From the NCBI RefSeq assembly GCF_036226445.1, contig NZ_CP108474.1, forward strand, positions 6,882,001 to 6,946,000: DNA of 64,000 nucleotides. The letters run 5' to 3'. Position 1 is the stretch's first letter; every line of letters starts with the position of its first letter. The notes under the pieces are model-generated. The model ran no database searches, was not told the DNA's origin, and saw nothing but the letters and a program-made list of their open reading frames with translations. Positions 35,266 through 44,477 of the stretch are shown here, piece after piece. This stretch comes from Streptomyces sp. NBC_01255 (GTDB lineage Bacteria > Actinomycetota > Actinomycetes > Streptomycetales > Streptomycetaceae). A program made the translations under genes and the position numbers.

Positions 35266-38200
35266 TCAGGCGGGCTTCCCGCTCCGGCGGGCTCCCGCCA
35301 GCCGGCGGGCGCCCGCCGGATACGGCAGTTCCTCCGCCAGGGCGGCCGCCCGGTCGAAGCCCTCCACCGCCTCCCGCTCCCGGCCGAGCGCCGCGAGCGC
35401 GGCGGCCCGCGCCGTACGGGCCTCGGTCTCCGCGAGCCGTTCACCGGCCCGCTCCGACCGCCCGACCTCGGCGCCCGCCACCTCGGCGGCCTCCGCGGCC
35501 CGCCCGCACGCCAGCAGCGCCCAGGCCGTCAGATGGGCCGTGCCGGCCTCCCGGTAGCCCGCGAGGAGCCGCAGCGCCTCCTCCGGCCTGCCCTCCCGCA
35601 CCGCCAGCTCGGCCCGCGCCGACCGCACCTCGTACTCGGCCTGATGGTCACCCTGGGCCACCGCCGTCCGCTCGGCCGGGTCGAGCAGCTCGCCCCCGCC
35701 TGGTTCGTCCTCCCGCATGCGTACGCGGGCGAGCGCCACCAGCGCGTACGGAGCGCACCACGCGGCGTACGACTCCGAGTCCCGCACCGCCGTCTCGGCG
35801 AGCTCCCGGGCTTCCGCCACCTCCTCCACGAGGAGATGGAGCTCCGCCAGGTTGGCCCGCTCGAAGACCGTCGCCGTCGGATCCCCCGAGCGCTCCGCGA
35901 GCGCGAGAGCCCGGCGGCCCGTCGCGATGGCCTCCCGCAGCCGCCCCGCCCGCCGCGCCGTCTCGCGCAACACCGAGAGCACCGAGGCCAGCAACTGCGG
36001 ATCGCCGTACGCCTCCGCGTGCGGAAGGGCCCGGTCCGCCACCGGGCCCGCCTGCCCGAAGCGGCCCGCGAGCCCCAGCGAGGTCGCCCGCGCGGCCAGC
36101 GCCCTGGCGAGCAGCCCGCGCCGCTCCGGGCCCGTCACCGCCTGTGCCGCGTCCTCCGCCGCCCGCGCGGCGACCACGCCCTCCTCGTACCGGCCCGCGA
36201 CGAAGCACAGCACCGCGCGGGCCAGATGGTGGGCGCTCGCCACGGCGGCCGGGGTCCCGGGGCCGGGCGGGCAGGAGTCGAGCAGCCGGAAACCGTCCTC
36301 CGTGCCGCGGGTCTTCGGCATCAGCTCCGCGAGCCGCGCCGCCGCCAGGACCCTGCCGTCCGCGTCCCCGCGCCTGCCCAGCTCCTCCAGCGCCTCGGTG
36401 AGCAGCCGGGCCGCCTCGTCGAAGCGGCCCAGGCGGCGCAGCACGGCGCTCCGGTCGATCCGTGCCCGCGCGGACTCGGCCGCCAGTGCGTCGAGCCGGC
36501 CGGTGAGTTCGGCGTAATAGCGGTCGGCGGTGTCGTTCGCGTAGAGCGCCGCCGCCCGCTCGGCGGCCTGCCGCAGATAGCCGGTGGCGCGCGGGTCGTC
36601 CGCGCGGGTCAGATGGGCGGCGAGCGTGTCCACGGCATCGGGACGGCGGCGCAGCACCGCCTCCGCGTACGCGGAGTGCAGAAGCCGGCGGCGGGCCGCC
36701 GAGAGCCCTTCGTAGCAGGTCAGCCGGACCAGCGGATGACGGAAGGCGAGCCCGGCCACCGGCCGGCCCTCGCTGACCACCCGTCGCTCCTCGACCACCG
36801 ACGCGGCGACGGCCGCCTCCACGCCCTCCGTGGCCTCGGCCGCCGAGAGCCGCGGATGGCCGCCGCGCCGGGCCACGTCGAGAACCTCGGTGAGGGCCGC
36901 GTCCTGCCCGGCGACCGCGACCGCGTCGACCACCCGGCGGGCGGCGGGACCCAGTCGGCCCAGGCGCTCCGCCACCAACTGCCGTACGCCCTCCGGGGCG
37001 CTGGGCCGCTCGTCCCCGTCCCTTACGGCACGGGCCAGTTCGAGCGCGAACAGCGGATTGCCCAGCGACAGCTCCCACACCCGCTCCGGTACGGCTCCGT
37101 CGGCGCCGAGCGCGTCCGCCGTCAGGGCCAGACACGCCTCGCGGGACAGCCGGGGCAGCTCGACCGCACCGGCGAGGGACTGGCGCAGCAGCAGGTCCAG
37201 CACCTGGCGGCGGGGGTCGGGCGCCGGAAGTTCCTCAGGGCGGACAATGGCGAGAAATCGCCAGGTACTTCCCCCTTCGCGGGCCCGGCGGGCAAGATGG
37301 CTGAGGAGCTGGAACGAGCCCGCGTCCCCCGCGTGGAGGTCGTCCAGGACCACCATCACGGGCCGCTCCGCCGCCAGTTCACCGAGCAGCCCCGCCGTCG
37401 CCCGGAACAGCCGGTCCCGCTCCTCCTCGGGACTGCGCCCGCTCTCCGGACGCACCCGCCCCAAGGACGGCAGAAGCGCCGCCAGTTCGGGATACTCCGC
37501 GCCCGCCCTGGCCCGCTCCGCGGTCGGCCGGTCCGCCAGCCAGCCGTCCAGTGCCTCGGTGAACGGCCCGTACGGCGTGTGCCCCTCCGCGTCGTGACCC
37601 GCACCCCACAGCACGGCCGTCCCGCCCGCGGCCGCCCGCCGGGCCGCCTCGCCGGCCAGTCGTGTCTTGCCGAGCCCCGCCTCGCCGGTGAGCACGAGTA
37701 CGGGCGGGGAGCCGGGGGCGAGCAGCCGGGCGAGGAGTTCGTCCCGGCCGCGCAGGGGGGCGGTGGGCGGCTGCCGCACCACGGCCGGCAGCGCGGGCCC
37801 CACCGAGCGGGGCGCCGGCACGGGCGCGGCCAGTGCCGCCCGGTGCAGCCGCTCGGTCTCCGGGCCCGGGCGCACGCCGAACTCCGCGTCCAGCGCCTCC
37901 CGGCACAGGTGGTACTGCGCCACCGCACGGCGCCGCAGCCCCTGCCGCACGTACGCCTCGATCAGGACCCGGTGCGCCTCCTCCTCCGCCGGAGCCACCG
38001 CGAGGACCTGCTCGGCCGCGGGGACCGCCTCCTCCGGGGCGCCCGCGGCCAGGTGGGCGGCGGCGAGGGCGAGCAGGGCGCGCTCCCGCAGCGCCGACAG
38101 GCGCTCGCGGCGGGCCTCGGCCCAGGGCGCGTAGCGGTCCTCGGGCAGCAGCTCGCCCGTGAACGCCTCCAGGGCGGCGGCGAGCTCGGCGCGTCCGCCG

Positions 38201-38595
38201 TGCGCGAGCGCCGCCTCCGCCAGGGCCTCGGCCTCGTCGGCGTCGATCCGTACCGTCCGCGGATCGAGCCGCAGCAGCGAGCCCTCACCGGTCAGATAGG
38301 AGGAGACGGAACGGGGAGCCAGCTCGGGTTCGATCGCCCGGCGGGCCGCGTGCAGCGCCACCCGCAGACTGCCCAGCGCGGCCTGCGGATCCGCGTCCGG
38401 CCAGCAGATCTCCATCGCCTGCTCACGGTGGAGGCTGTGCCCGGGGGAGACCGCGAGCAGCTTCACCAGCGTGCGCGCGCTCGGCCGCGGCCACCGCTCG
38501 GAGAGCGGCGGCCCGCCGTCCCGGTCGACCCGGAACCCGCCGAAGAGGCGCACTCGCAGCACCGGAGGTGCGCCCGCTGGTATGTCTGCGCTCAT
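35266..38595 (-). CDS. Large SARP-type regulator (BTAD, AAA/NACHT-like ATPase, TPR)
   Basis: 1109 residues from ATG at 38595. N-terminal winged-helix DNA-binding domain (VRLFGGFRVDRDG ... RPSARTLVKLLAVSPG), then a bacterial transcriptional-activation domain (about 105-250: PEDRYAPWAEARRERL, EAYVRQGLRRRAVAQYHLCREAL), an ATPase domain with P-loop LTGEAGLGKTRL (near 310) and MVVLDDLHAGD, and a long C-terminal helical TPR region. Similar in plan to AfsR and to LAL-like cluster activators. ADP/ATP-dependent activation of antibiotic genes is the family role; the target is unknown and no biosynthetic cluster abuts it. An imperfect hairpin sits 3 bp upstream of the ATG (38598-38621). Confidence 0.9.
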   Translation of the reverse strand: MSADIPAGAPPVLRVRLFGGFRVDRDGGPPLSERWPRPSARTLVKLLAVSPGHSLHREQAMEICWPDADPQAALGSLRVALHAARRAIEPELAPRSVSSYLTGEGSLLRLDPRTVRIDADEAEALAEAALAHGGRAELAAALEAFTGELLPEDRYAPWAEARRERLSALRERALLALAAAHLAAGAPEEAVPAAEQVLAVAPAEEEAHRVLIEAYVRQGLRRRAVAQYHLCREALDAEFGVRPGPETERLHRAALAAPVPAPRSVGPALPAVVRQPPTAPLRGRDELLARLLAPGSPPVLVLTGEAGLGKTRLAGEAARRAAAGGTAVLWGAGHDAEGHTPYGPFTEALDGWLADRPTAERARAGAEYPELAALLPSLGRVRPESGRSPEEERDRLFRATAGLLGELAAERPVMVVLDDLHAGDAGSFQLLSHLARRAREGGSTWRFLAIVRPEELPAPDPRRQVLDLLLRQSLAGAVELPRLSREACLALTADALGADGAVPERVWELSLGNPLFALELARAVRDGDERPSAPEGVRQLVAERLGRLGPAARRVVDAVAVAGQDAALTEVLDVARRGGHPRLSAAEATEGVEAAVAASVVEERRVVSEGRPVAGLAFRHPLVRLTCYEGLSAARRRLLHSAYAEAVLRRRPDAVDTLAAHLTRADDPRATGYLRQAAERAAALYANDTADRYYAELTGRLDALAAESARARIDRSAVLRRLGRFDEAARLLTEALEELGRRGDADGRVLAAARLAELMPKTRGTEDGFRLLDSCPPGPGTPAAVASAHHLARAVLCFVAGRYEEGVVAARAAEDAAQAVTGPERRGLLARALAARATSLGLAGRFGQAGPVADRALPHAEAYGDPQLLASVLSVLRETARRAGRLREAIATGRRALALAERSGDPTATVFERANLAELHLLVEEVAEARELAETAVRDSESYAAWCAPYALVALARVRMREDEPGGGELLDPAERTAVAQGDHQAEYEVRSARAELAVREGRPEEALRLLAGYREAGTAHLTAWALLACGRAAEAAEVAGAEVGRSERAGERLAETEARTARAAALAALGREREAVEGFDRAAALAEELPYPAGARRLAGARRSGKPA

Positions 38596-38597
38596 GA

Positions 38598-38621
38598 GGG
38601 CGCCCACTGTAATGGGTGCCC
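38598..38621. promoter_or_regulatory. Imperfect inverted repeat in the SARP leader
   Basis: GGGCGCCCA (38598-38606) and TGGGTGCCC (38613-38621) pair at 8 of 9 positions with a 6-nt centre, immediately upstream of the SARP start codon. It could be an operator or a translation-affecting hairpin. Confidence 0.4.
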
Positions 38622-38657
38622 TGTGCACCGGAATGGTGCGGTCCAGGGATGGCCGGA

Positions 38658-38687
38658 GACCCCCGCCCGATGGTGCGGGCGGGGGTC
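38658..38687 (-). terminator. GC-rich stem-loop after the FG-GAP gene
   Basis: Perfect 12-bp arms GACCCCCGCCCG (38658-38669) and CGGGCGGGGGTC (38676-38687) with a 6-nt loop, 17 bp beyond the stop of the FG-GAP gene on its transcript. There is no T-tract, as often in Streptomyces. It separates the subtilase/FG-GAP operon from the SARP gene. Confidence 0.7.
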
Positions 38688-38703
38688 CGTGATCCGGGGC
38701 GGG

Positions 38704-41568
38704 CTACTGGGCGGTCAGCTTGCCCGTCACCATGCCGTGGATCGCGTTGTCCTGGAGCAGGTAGCGCCCGCCGGACAGTTCGATCGTCCGGTCGTAGCCC
38801 GTGTCGTCCTTGCCGAGGCCGACGACCTCGTCCACGCCGTCGCCGTCGAGGTCCGCGACGACCATGTTCTGGGTCGCGTAGCCGCCCAGCTTGGCCAGGT
38901 GGTTCGGGTAGTTGTCGCCCGCGGTGAGGACGGCCGGGTCCCACAGGTAGGCCGAGCCCTCGGTGCCGCCGAAGATCAGCCGGCGTCCGCCCGGCCCCGT
39001 GCCGAACCGCGCGTTGCGCAGCATCGGCAGCGTGTAGATCTCGTGCTCCTGGCCGTCCTTGGCGAAGGTGCGCAGGGAGGCCGTCCCGGCGAGGACCAGG
39101 CCCTCGTCGCCGGTGAACCAGTTGCCGAGCGTCCAGGCGCCGCCACCGGTCGCGGTGTGTACGACCTCGCCGGTGCGGACGTCACGGAACTCGAAGTACG
39201 TGCTCCAGTTGGCGCCCTCCCTCACGATCCACGAGTACACGACCGCGTGGCCGTCCGCGTACGGGATGCCGGGCGAGGCGTACACGCCGTGGAAGAGCTG
39301 CGCCGCGTAGACCGTGGTGTCCGCGTCGCCGGTCCAGGTCGGGTCCGCCGACCAGAGCGCCTTGCCGGTACGGGCGTCCAGGGCCGTCCCGCCGACGACG
39401 GCCGTCCCGTCGTTCACCCCGCGCGTCTGGTACGAGCCGAGGACCTTGCCCTCGGCGACGGCGAGGTCGGAGAACACCAGGCCGGGCGCGGGCGCGTACG
39501 TCCAGAGGGCCCGCCCGCCGCCGCTGTAGGCGCGGACCGCGTCGGTCGGTACGAGGATCTCCTCGTCGCCGTCCCGGTCCAGGTCCGCCACCGAGACGGA
39601 GCGGACGAACTGCCCCTTCCCGTCGATGGTCTCGCGGACCTTGCCGGTACGGGCGTCCACGACCGCCGCCGCCGAGTCGGCCGCGACGACGAGGTCGTCG
39701 CGCCGGCCGTCGCCGTCGGTGTCGCCGATCCGGATGTCACCCTGCACGGAGCCGGGCAGCGTGGCCTTCCACAGCACCCGCGGCTTCCCGGAGACCAGCG
39801 ACGGCCCGTCGTAGGCCCACAGCCCCTGGGACTGGCCGCCGACGATCACGTCCTCGCGCCCGTCGCCGTTGACGTCGGCCGCGAGGCCCGTGCTCAGGTT
39901 CCCCTGGAGCGGGGTGATCGCGGCCTGCCGGCCGCTGCCGAGCCGGTACGAGCGGATGTTCTGCTCGTTGTCCACGGTCCGCACGCGCCACTCGTCGTCC
40001 TCGCGGTACGGCTGGGCGTAGATCGGCGACGCGGTCGCGCCCGAGTGCTGCCAGCGGACCTCCCCGTCCCGGCCGTCCAGCGCGGTGAGGGTGCCGAAGC
40101 GGCCGCCGCCCGGGTTGGCGGCGGTCTCCAGGTCCTCCGTGGAGATGTACGAGGCGAGCACCTTGCCGTCGGCGATCCGCAGGCCGAGCGCGGAGTCGCC
40201 GTCCTTGAAGTTGTCCTCGGCGCGCTTGACGGTGTGCGACCACAGCTCCGCCGCGTCGCCGCCGTCCAGGGCGCGCACGGTGGACGTGTTGACCCACAGG
40301 AACTCGTCGAGGGTCGACTCGCTGATCGCGTACTCCGGGGCGGAGTCGCCGCGCAGCTGGCCGATCCGCAGCCCGATGCCGAGGGCGTTGATCCGGGTGT
40401 CGAGGGTGGTGCGGGTCCCGTCGGCCGGGTCGTAGGAGGCCAGCTCGTACCGGATGCCGTCGCGGGAGTCGGCCTGCTCCAGGGCGACCAGGCGCTTCCG
40501 CGCCGCGTCGTAGGCCAGCTGGCGGGAGTACAGGTCGTTGTCCGTCTGCCACTTCACCGAGCCGTCGGCCGTGTCGAGGACCAGGGTGTGGCCCACGGCC
40601 GGGGCCGTGGCGGTCTTCTTCACGTACCAGGACACGGCGACGCGCCCGTCGCCGAGCGGCAGGGTGGAACCCCACCGGCCGTGGCGCTGCCCCGTCTCGT
40701 AGCTCCAGGTCGCCGACGGCGTGAGCTTCGCGCCGTCGTACGCGAAGCGGAAGGCCCGCAGCGCGGCGGTGGCGTCCTTCGGGGAATTGAGGCTCGTCGA
40801 CGGCTGGTCGCCGACGAGCAGCGTGTCGCCGACGAGGGTGACCTGCTGGGCGTCGGCGAAGAGCTGCGACCACAGCGTGCGGCCCGTGGCGCCGTCGAGG
40901 ACGGTGACGAAGGTGCCGGTGGTCAGCGTGGAGCCGGGGGAGGTGAACGGACGGTACGGGCTGGTGCCGACGTCGGCCGTGAAGACGACGTCCGCGATCC
41001 CGTCGCCGGTCAGGTCGCCCTGCGTCCAGCCCCGGTCGGAGCTGTCGGCGTACGGGCTGTTGGCGTGGAAGCCGGTGGTGATCCGCGCCGGGAACGGCTC
41101 GGTCTGCCACGGGCGGATGTTCGTGACCTGCCAGTCGGCGTAGAGCGAGGAGTTGTCCCGCTTCCAGACCGTGCGGCCGTCCTCGGTGAGCCGGGTGACG
41201 GTGCCGAGGCTGTGTACGGCGAGGAAGTCGCCGCGCGCGCCGCCCAGCTGGGCGGTGTCGGCCTGTCCCTGGTAGGTCTCCAGGCCGGAGGCCTTGGTGA
41301 CGGCCAGGCCGCCGGCCGTGGTGTCGGTGGTGTCGGCGGTCTCGGAGGTGTCCTGGAGCTTGTTCCGCGTCGCGTCCTGCGGGGTGACGTCGAGGGGCGC
41401 GGCCGGTTCGGCGCGCCGCTCCAGGGCGTCGGCCTGGGCGTCGGTGAGGACGCGGCCGAGGGGCTCGTCGTCGGCGTACGCGGTGGTGGCGGGCAGCGCG
41501 GTGAGCGCGAGGCCGGCCGCGACCAGGGCGGAGGCGAGGCGTACGCCGCGCCGGGAACGGTGGGTCAT
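38704..41568 (-). CDS. Secreted FG-GAP/VCBS-type beta-propeller protein
   Basis: 954 residues. Signal peptide to about residue 32 (ATTAYADD). The body is built of beta-propeller blades of two kinds: FG-GAP/VCBS repeats with Asp-rich calcium loops (GDLTGDGIADVVF, ADVNGDGREDVIV, ADLDRDGDEEILV, ADLDGDGVDEVVGL) and PQQ-like blades (LDGATGRTLW, LDTADGSVKWQ, LDGRDGEVRWQ, LDARTGKALW). No catalytic motif is visible; likely a binding or scaffold protein outside the cell. The ATG shares a base with the stop of the upstream subtilase gene (TGATG), so the two are coupled. Confidence 0.9.
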   Translation of the reverse strand: MTHRSRRGVRLASALVAAGLALTALPATTAYADDEPLGRVLTDAQADALERRAEPAAPLDVTPQDATRNKLQDTSETADTTDTTAGGLAVTKASGLETYQGQADTAQLGGARGDFLAVHSLGTVTRLTEDGRTVWKRDNSSLYADWQVTNIRPWQTEPFPARITTGFHANSPYADSSDRGWTQGDLTGDGIADVVFTADVGTSPYRPFTSPGSTLTTGTFVTVLDGATGRTLWSQLFADAQQVTLVGDTLLVGDQPSTSLNSPKDATAALRAFRFAYDGAKLTPSATWSYETGQRHGRWGSTLPLGDGRVAVSWYVKKTATAPAVGHTLVLDTADGSVKWQTDNDLYSRQLAYDAARKRLVALEQADSRDGIRYELASYDPADGTRTTLDTRINALGIGLRIGQLRGDSAPEYAISESTLDEFLWVNTSTVRALDGGDAAELWSHTVKRAEDNFKDGDSALGLRIADGKVLASYISTEDLETAANPGGGRFGTLTALDGRDGEVRWQHSGATASPIYAQPYREDDEWRVRTVDNEQNIRSYRLGSGRQAAITPLQGNLSTGLAADVNGDGREDVIVGGQSQGLWAYDGPSLVSGKPRVLWKATLPGSVQGDIRIGDTDGDGRRDDLVVAADSAAAVVDARTGKVRETIDGKGQFVRSVSVADLDRDGDEEILVPTDAVRAYSGGGRALWTYAPAPGLVFSDLAVAEGKVLGSYQTRGVNDGTAVVGGTALDARTGKALWSADPTWTGDADTTVYAAQLFHGVYASPGIPYADGHAVVYSWIVREGANWSTYFEFRDVRTGEVVHTATGGGAWTLGNWFTGDEGLVLAGTASLRTFAKDGQEHEIYTLPMLRNARFGTGPGGRRLIFGGTEGSAYLWDPAVLTAGDNYPNHLAKLGGYATQNMVVADLDGDGVDEVVGLGKDDTGYDRTIELSGGRYLLQDNAIHGMVTGKLTAQ

Positions 41569-44114
41569 CACGCCGCCTTCGGGGAGATACGGATGGCCGA
41601 ACGGTCCATGAGGACCGGCTCGTTGAAGGAGTACTGCAGGGCGTCCGTGCCCGCCTGGTTCTCGATGCCGACGGTCGCGCCGCCACCGGTCTCCAGGGAG
41701 TTCGCGCCGATCGACTGGTACTGGAGGACGATCGCGCCGGTCGCCTCCTCGAAGACGGCCTCGAAGGTGACGCGCTTGGCGGTGTCGGCGGCGAAGGCCG
41801 CGTTCTCCCAGACGATCGCGAAGCGCCGCTGGCCGGTGGTGCCGCTGACAGCGGTCTTCACGGCCGACTTGGAGTCCAGGGTCAGGTCGTCCCAGAAGGC
41901 GGCGAGGATGCCGTTGGGCTGGCCGGGGGACGGCAGGGCGGTGTTCTTGTAGTCGCCGAGCCGGGGGGCGAGGAAGTTCACCAGGCCGTTGGTGGTGACG
42001 CTCGCCTGGCTGTACGTGACGCCGTAGAACGAGACGGGGAACGGCAGGGCGATCGTCTTCGCGTTCTCGTCGCCGGAGAGCGCCAGCTTCGTCGACGCGG
42101 AGGTCCACGCGTAGGCGGCTGGCAGGCAGCTGTTGCCGGCGGAGTCCGTACGGGCGGGCAGGGCGGCCGTCACGGTCTCGGCGGCGTCCACGGCGAGCTC
42201 GGCGCTGTACGTGCCGTTGCAGAGGACGGGCGCCGCCGGGGTGGCGGTCAGGGTGAACGAGCCCTCGGCGACGGCCGGGAAGCGGAAGGCGCCGGCGGCG
42301 TCGGTGACGACCGGGGTGAGCGGGGCGTCGGTGAAGCGGACGGTGGCGCCCTTCAGCGGCTTCCCGGTGACGTCCCGGACGATGCCGGTGACGGCGTGCG
42401 CGGGCACGGCGTCCAGTCCGAGATCGTGGGCGAGGGACTGGCCGGTGGTGACGGTGAGCGCGTCCTCGACGAGGTCCCGGTAGCCGTAGCCGCCGACCGT
42501 GAGGGAGTACGTGCCGGCGGCCAGCGTCAGCCGGTAGGCGCCGGAGGCGTCGGTGGTCATGGAGCGGCGGGCCTCGCCCGCGGCGGCGGTGACGGTGACC
42601 CCGGCGAGCGGGAAGCCGGTCGCCCGGTCGGTGATCGTGCCGGTGACGGTGGCCGCGGTGTGCGGGGCCCGGTCCACGGCGCCGAGGATGTCGAGCTTGC
42701 CCTCGCCCCAGACGTTGTTGGCGGCGGCGGTGCCGCCGCAGTGGGTGTCGTCGACGTCGCGGGCGGAGCCGTTCAGCGCCGCGCGGGTGCCGTCGATGTC
42801 ACCGATGAGGGACGGGGCCGAGGACCAGAGCAGGGCGACGGCGCCGGCGACGTGCGGGGTGGCCATCGACGTACCGGAGATGGCGCGGAAGGAGCTGCCC
42901 GGCCAGGCGGAGCGGACGTCCACGCCGGGGGCCGAGATGTTCGGCTTCATGGAGCCGTCGACGAGGGAGGGGCCGAAGCCGGAGAAGGAGGCGATCTTCC
43001 CGGCGGCGTCGTAGGCGCCGACGCCGTAGGCCGGGGCCTGGGCGCCGGGGGCCTCGGTGGTGGAGCAGCTCGTGCCGTTGCCGGCGTTGCCGGCGGCGAA
43101 GGCCTCGAAGATCCCCGCGGCGTTCCAGGACTCGATGATGTCCTGGTAGAAGGTCGTGTTCCCGCCGCCCCAGGAGTTGTTGACGATGTCGGGGGCGAGG
43201 TCGGGGCGCGGGTTCTCGCCGTTGCGGTCGGTCGGCGCCAGGATCCACTGGCCCGACTTCAGCAGGGACGAGTCCGAGCAGCTGCGCGCCTCGCAGCCCT
43301 TGGCGGCGATCCACGTGGTGCCGGGGGCGACGCCGATGCCGCCCGCGCCGGCGATCGTGCCCATGGTGTGGGTGCCGTGGCCGTTGTTGTCGCAGGGCGC
43401 GCCGGCGGCGCACTGGCCGGTCGGGTCGTACCAGTTGTAGTCGTGGCTGAAGGTGCCGTCGCCGAGGTTGCCCCGGTAGTTGCCCTTCAGGGCCGGGTGG
43501 TCGTACTGCACACCCGAGTCGATGTTCGCGACGACGATGCCCTCGCCGCGGTTGTCGTACCGGGACCAGACCTCGTCGGCGCCGATGTCCTTGACGCCCC
43601 ACTCGGGGGTCACCGTCTCCTCGGCGGTCGCGGAGGCCTGCTCGACCGTGTCGAGGGCGTAGTGCCGCTCCTGACGGAGCGAGGCCACGTCGGGGCGGGC
43701 GGCCAGCTTCTCCACGAGGGCCTTGTCGCCGGTGACCTTGACGGCGTTGGCGATCCAGTACGACTCGTAGCCGACCTTGGCCCGGTCGAGGAAGCGCGTC
43801 AGGGAGACCTGGCTGCGGGTGGCCTCGGTGCGCAGGGTCTCGAAGGCGGTGCGGGCCTTCGTCTCGTGGCCGCGCTGCGAGCGGGCCCGGGAGAGGTCGG
43901 CGCGGTCGGCGAGGACGACGAAGAAGGTCGCCTGGCCGCCCGCGTCGACGGCGGCGGTGACGCCGGGATCGACGGCGGCCTTCGGGGCCTTGGGGGCTGC
44001 GGCCGTGGACGGCGCCGCGGCCACGGTGGGGGCCACGAGCAGAGCCGTGAGGGTGGCGGCGGCCGTGGCCCAGACGGTGGTTCCGCGCCGGATCGGCGAG
44101 CGGGGCAGGTGCAT
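41568..44114 (-). CDS. Secreted S8 subtilase with C-terminal carboxypeptidase-regulatory-like domains
   Basis: 848 residues. Signal peptide (about 1-34), an I9-like propeptide (about 60-155) and a subtilisin catalytic domain with D199 (NIDSGVQYDHP), H246 (NNGHGTHTMGT), oxyanion N343 (AAGNAGNG) and S416 (GTSMATPHVAG). Cysteine pairs occur in the catalytic domain (TGQCAAGAPC, KGCEARSC). After about residue 475 follow two CarboxypepD-reg-like/Ig-fold domains (VTGTITDRATGFPLAGVTV; VTGIVRDVTGKPLKGATV) and a C-terminal beta-sandwich. An endoprotease acting outside the cell; substrate unknown. First gene of the pair with the FG-GAP protein. Confidence 0.93.
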   Translation of the reverse strand: MHLPRSPIRRGTTVWATAAATLTALLVAPTVAAAPSTAAAPKAPKAAVDPGVTAAVDAGGQATFFVVLADRADLSRARSQRGHETKARTAFETLRTEATRSQVSLTRFLDRAKVGYESYWIANAVKVTGDKALVEKLAARPDVASLRQERHYALDTVEQASATAEETVTPEWGVKDIGADEVWSRYDNRGEGIVVANIDSGVQYDHPALKGNYRGNLGDGTFSHDYNWYDPTGQCAAGAPCDNNGHGTHTMGTIAGAGGIGVAPGTTWIAAKGCEARSCSDSSLLKSGQWILAPTDRNGENPRPDLAPDIVNNSWGGGNTTFYQDIIESWNAAGIFEAFAAGNAGNGTSCSTTEAPGAQAPAYGVGAYDAAGKIASFSGFGPSLVDGSMKPNISAPGVDVRSAWPGSSFRAISGTSMATPHVAGAVALLWSSAPSLIGDIDGTRAALNGSARDVDDTHCGGTAAANNVWGEGKLDILGAVDRAPHTAATVTGTITDRATGFPLAGVTVTAAAGEARRSMTTDASGAYRLTLAAGTYSLTVGGYGYRDLVEDALTVTTGQSLAHDLGLDAVPAHAVTGIVRDVTGKPLKGATVRFTDAPLTPVVTDAAGAFRFPAVAEGSFTLTATPAAPVLCNGTYSAELAVDAAETVTAALPARTDSAGNSCLPAAYAWTSASTKLALSGDENAKTIALPFPVSFYGVTYSQASVTTNGLVNFLAPRLGDYKNTALPSPGQPNGILAAFWDDLTLDSKSAVKTAVSGTTGQRRFAIVWENAAFAADTAKRVTFEAVFEEATGAIVLQYQSIGANSLETGGGATVGIENQAGTDALQYSFNEPVLMDRSAIRISPKAA

Positions 44115-44477
44115 GTGGGTGGCTCCTCCAACGCTGGTACGGGGGAAGCCGACGCCCCGCCACCCCGTACGGACCTGGGGGAAGGCCCTGGGGGAGGCGG
44201 GGCGGGCTCGGTCGGGGACGCTAGGTCCGGGCCGTTACTGGGGAATTACCGGACGGCGGGGACGGGGGCCGAGGCCGGGGCGCCGGTGCAAGGCGGCTTC
44301 CGCCAGTTCCGGGGGCGTACGGCTGTGCGGGGTGTCCGTGGACAGGGCCGGCGCCGGGGCGGCACGATCGGTTCGGCAGTGAGACCGGGGGCACTCCGGG
44401 GACCCTGGCGCCCGAAAACTAACAGCGCTAGTTTGGGTCAGGACGACGAACCCGTCAGTAACGTGAGGAGACCGCGG
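44115..44477. other. Divergent intergenic region, subtilase / aldehyde dehydrogenase
   Basis: 363 bp, no supported gene. Mostly GC-rich sequence without obvious repeats, except for the inverted repeat at 44416-44434 just before the aldehyde dehydrogenase. Both promoters are expected here. Confidence 0.45.
44416..44434. promoter_or_regulatory. TetR-like operator upstream of the ALDH/ADH operon
   Basis: AAACTAACAGCGCTAGTTT is an inverted repeat with 8-bp arms (7 of 8 paired) and a 3-bp centre, 43 bp upstream of the ALDH start. The half-site AAACTARCAG recurs at 60312-60321, between the tetR and acyl-CoA dehydrogenase genes. Confidence 0.55.

Noticed and set aside
35533..41952. A 2100-codon plus-strand open frame across the SARP and FG-GAP genes
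   Set aside because: Antisense to two well-supported genes and their terminator; composition is Arg/Gly/Val-rich shadow coding.
42396..44477. A long N-terminal extension in frame with the aldehyde dehydrogenase
   Set aside because: Runs antisense to the subtilase gene. The ATG at 44478 has a good ribosome-binding site and gives the normal family length.
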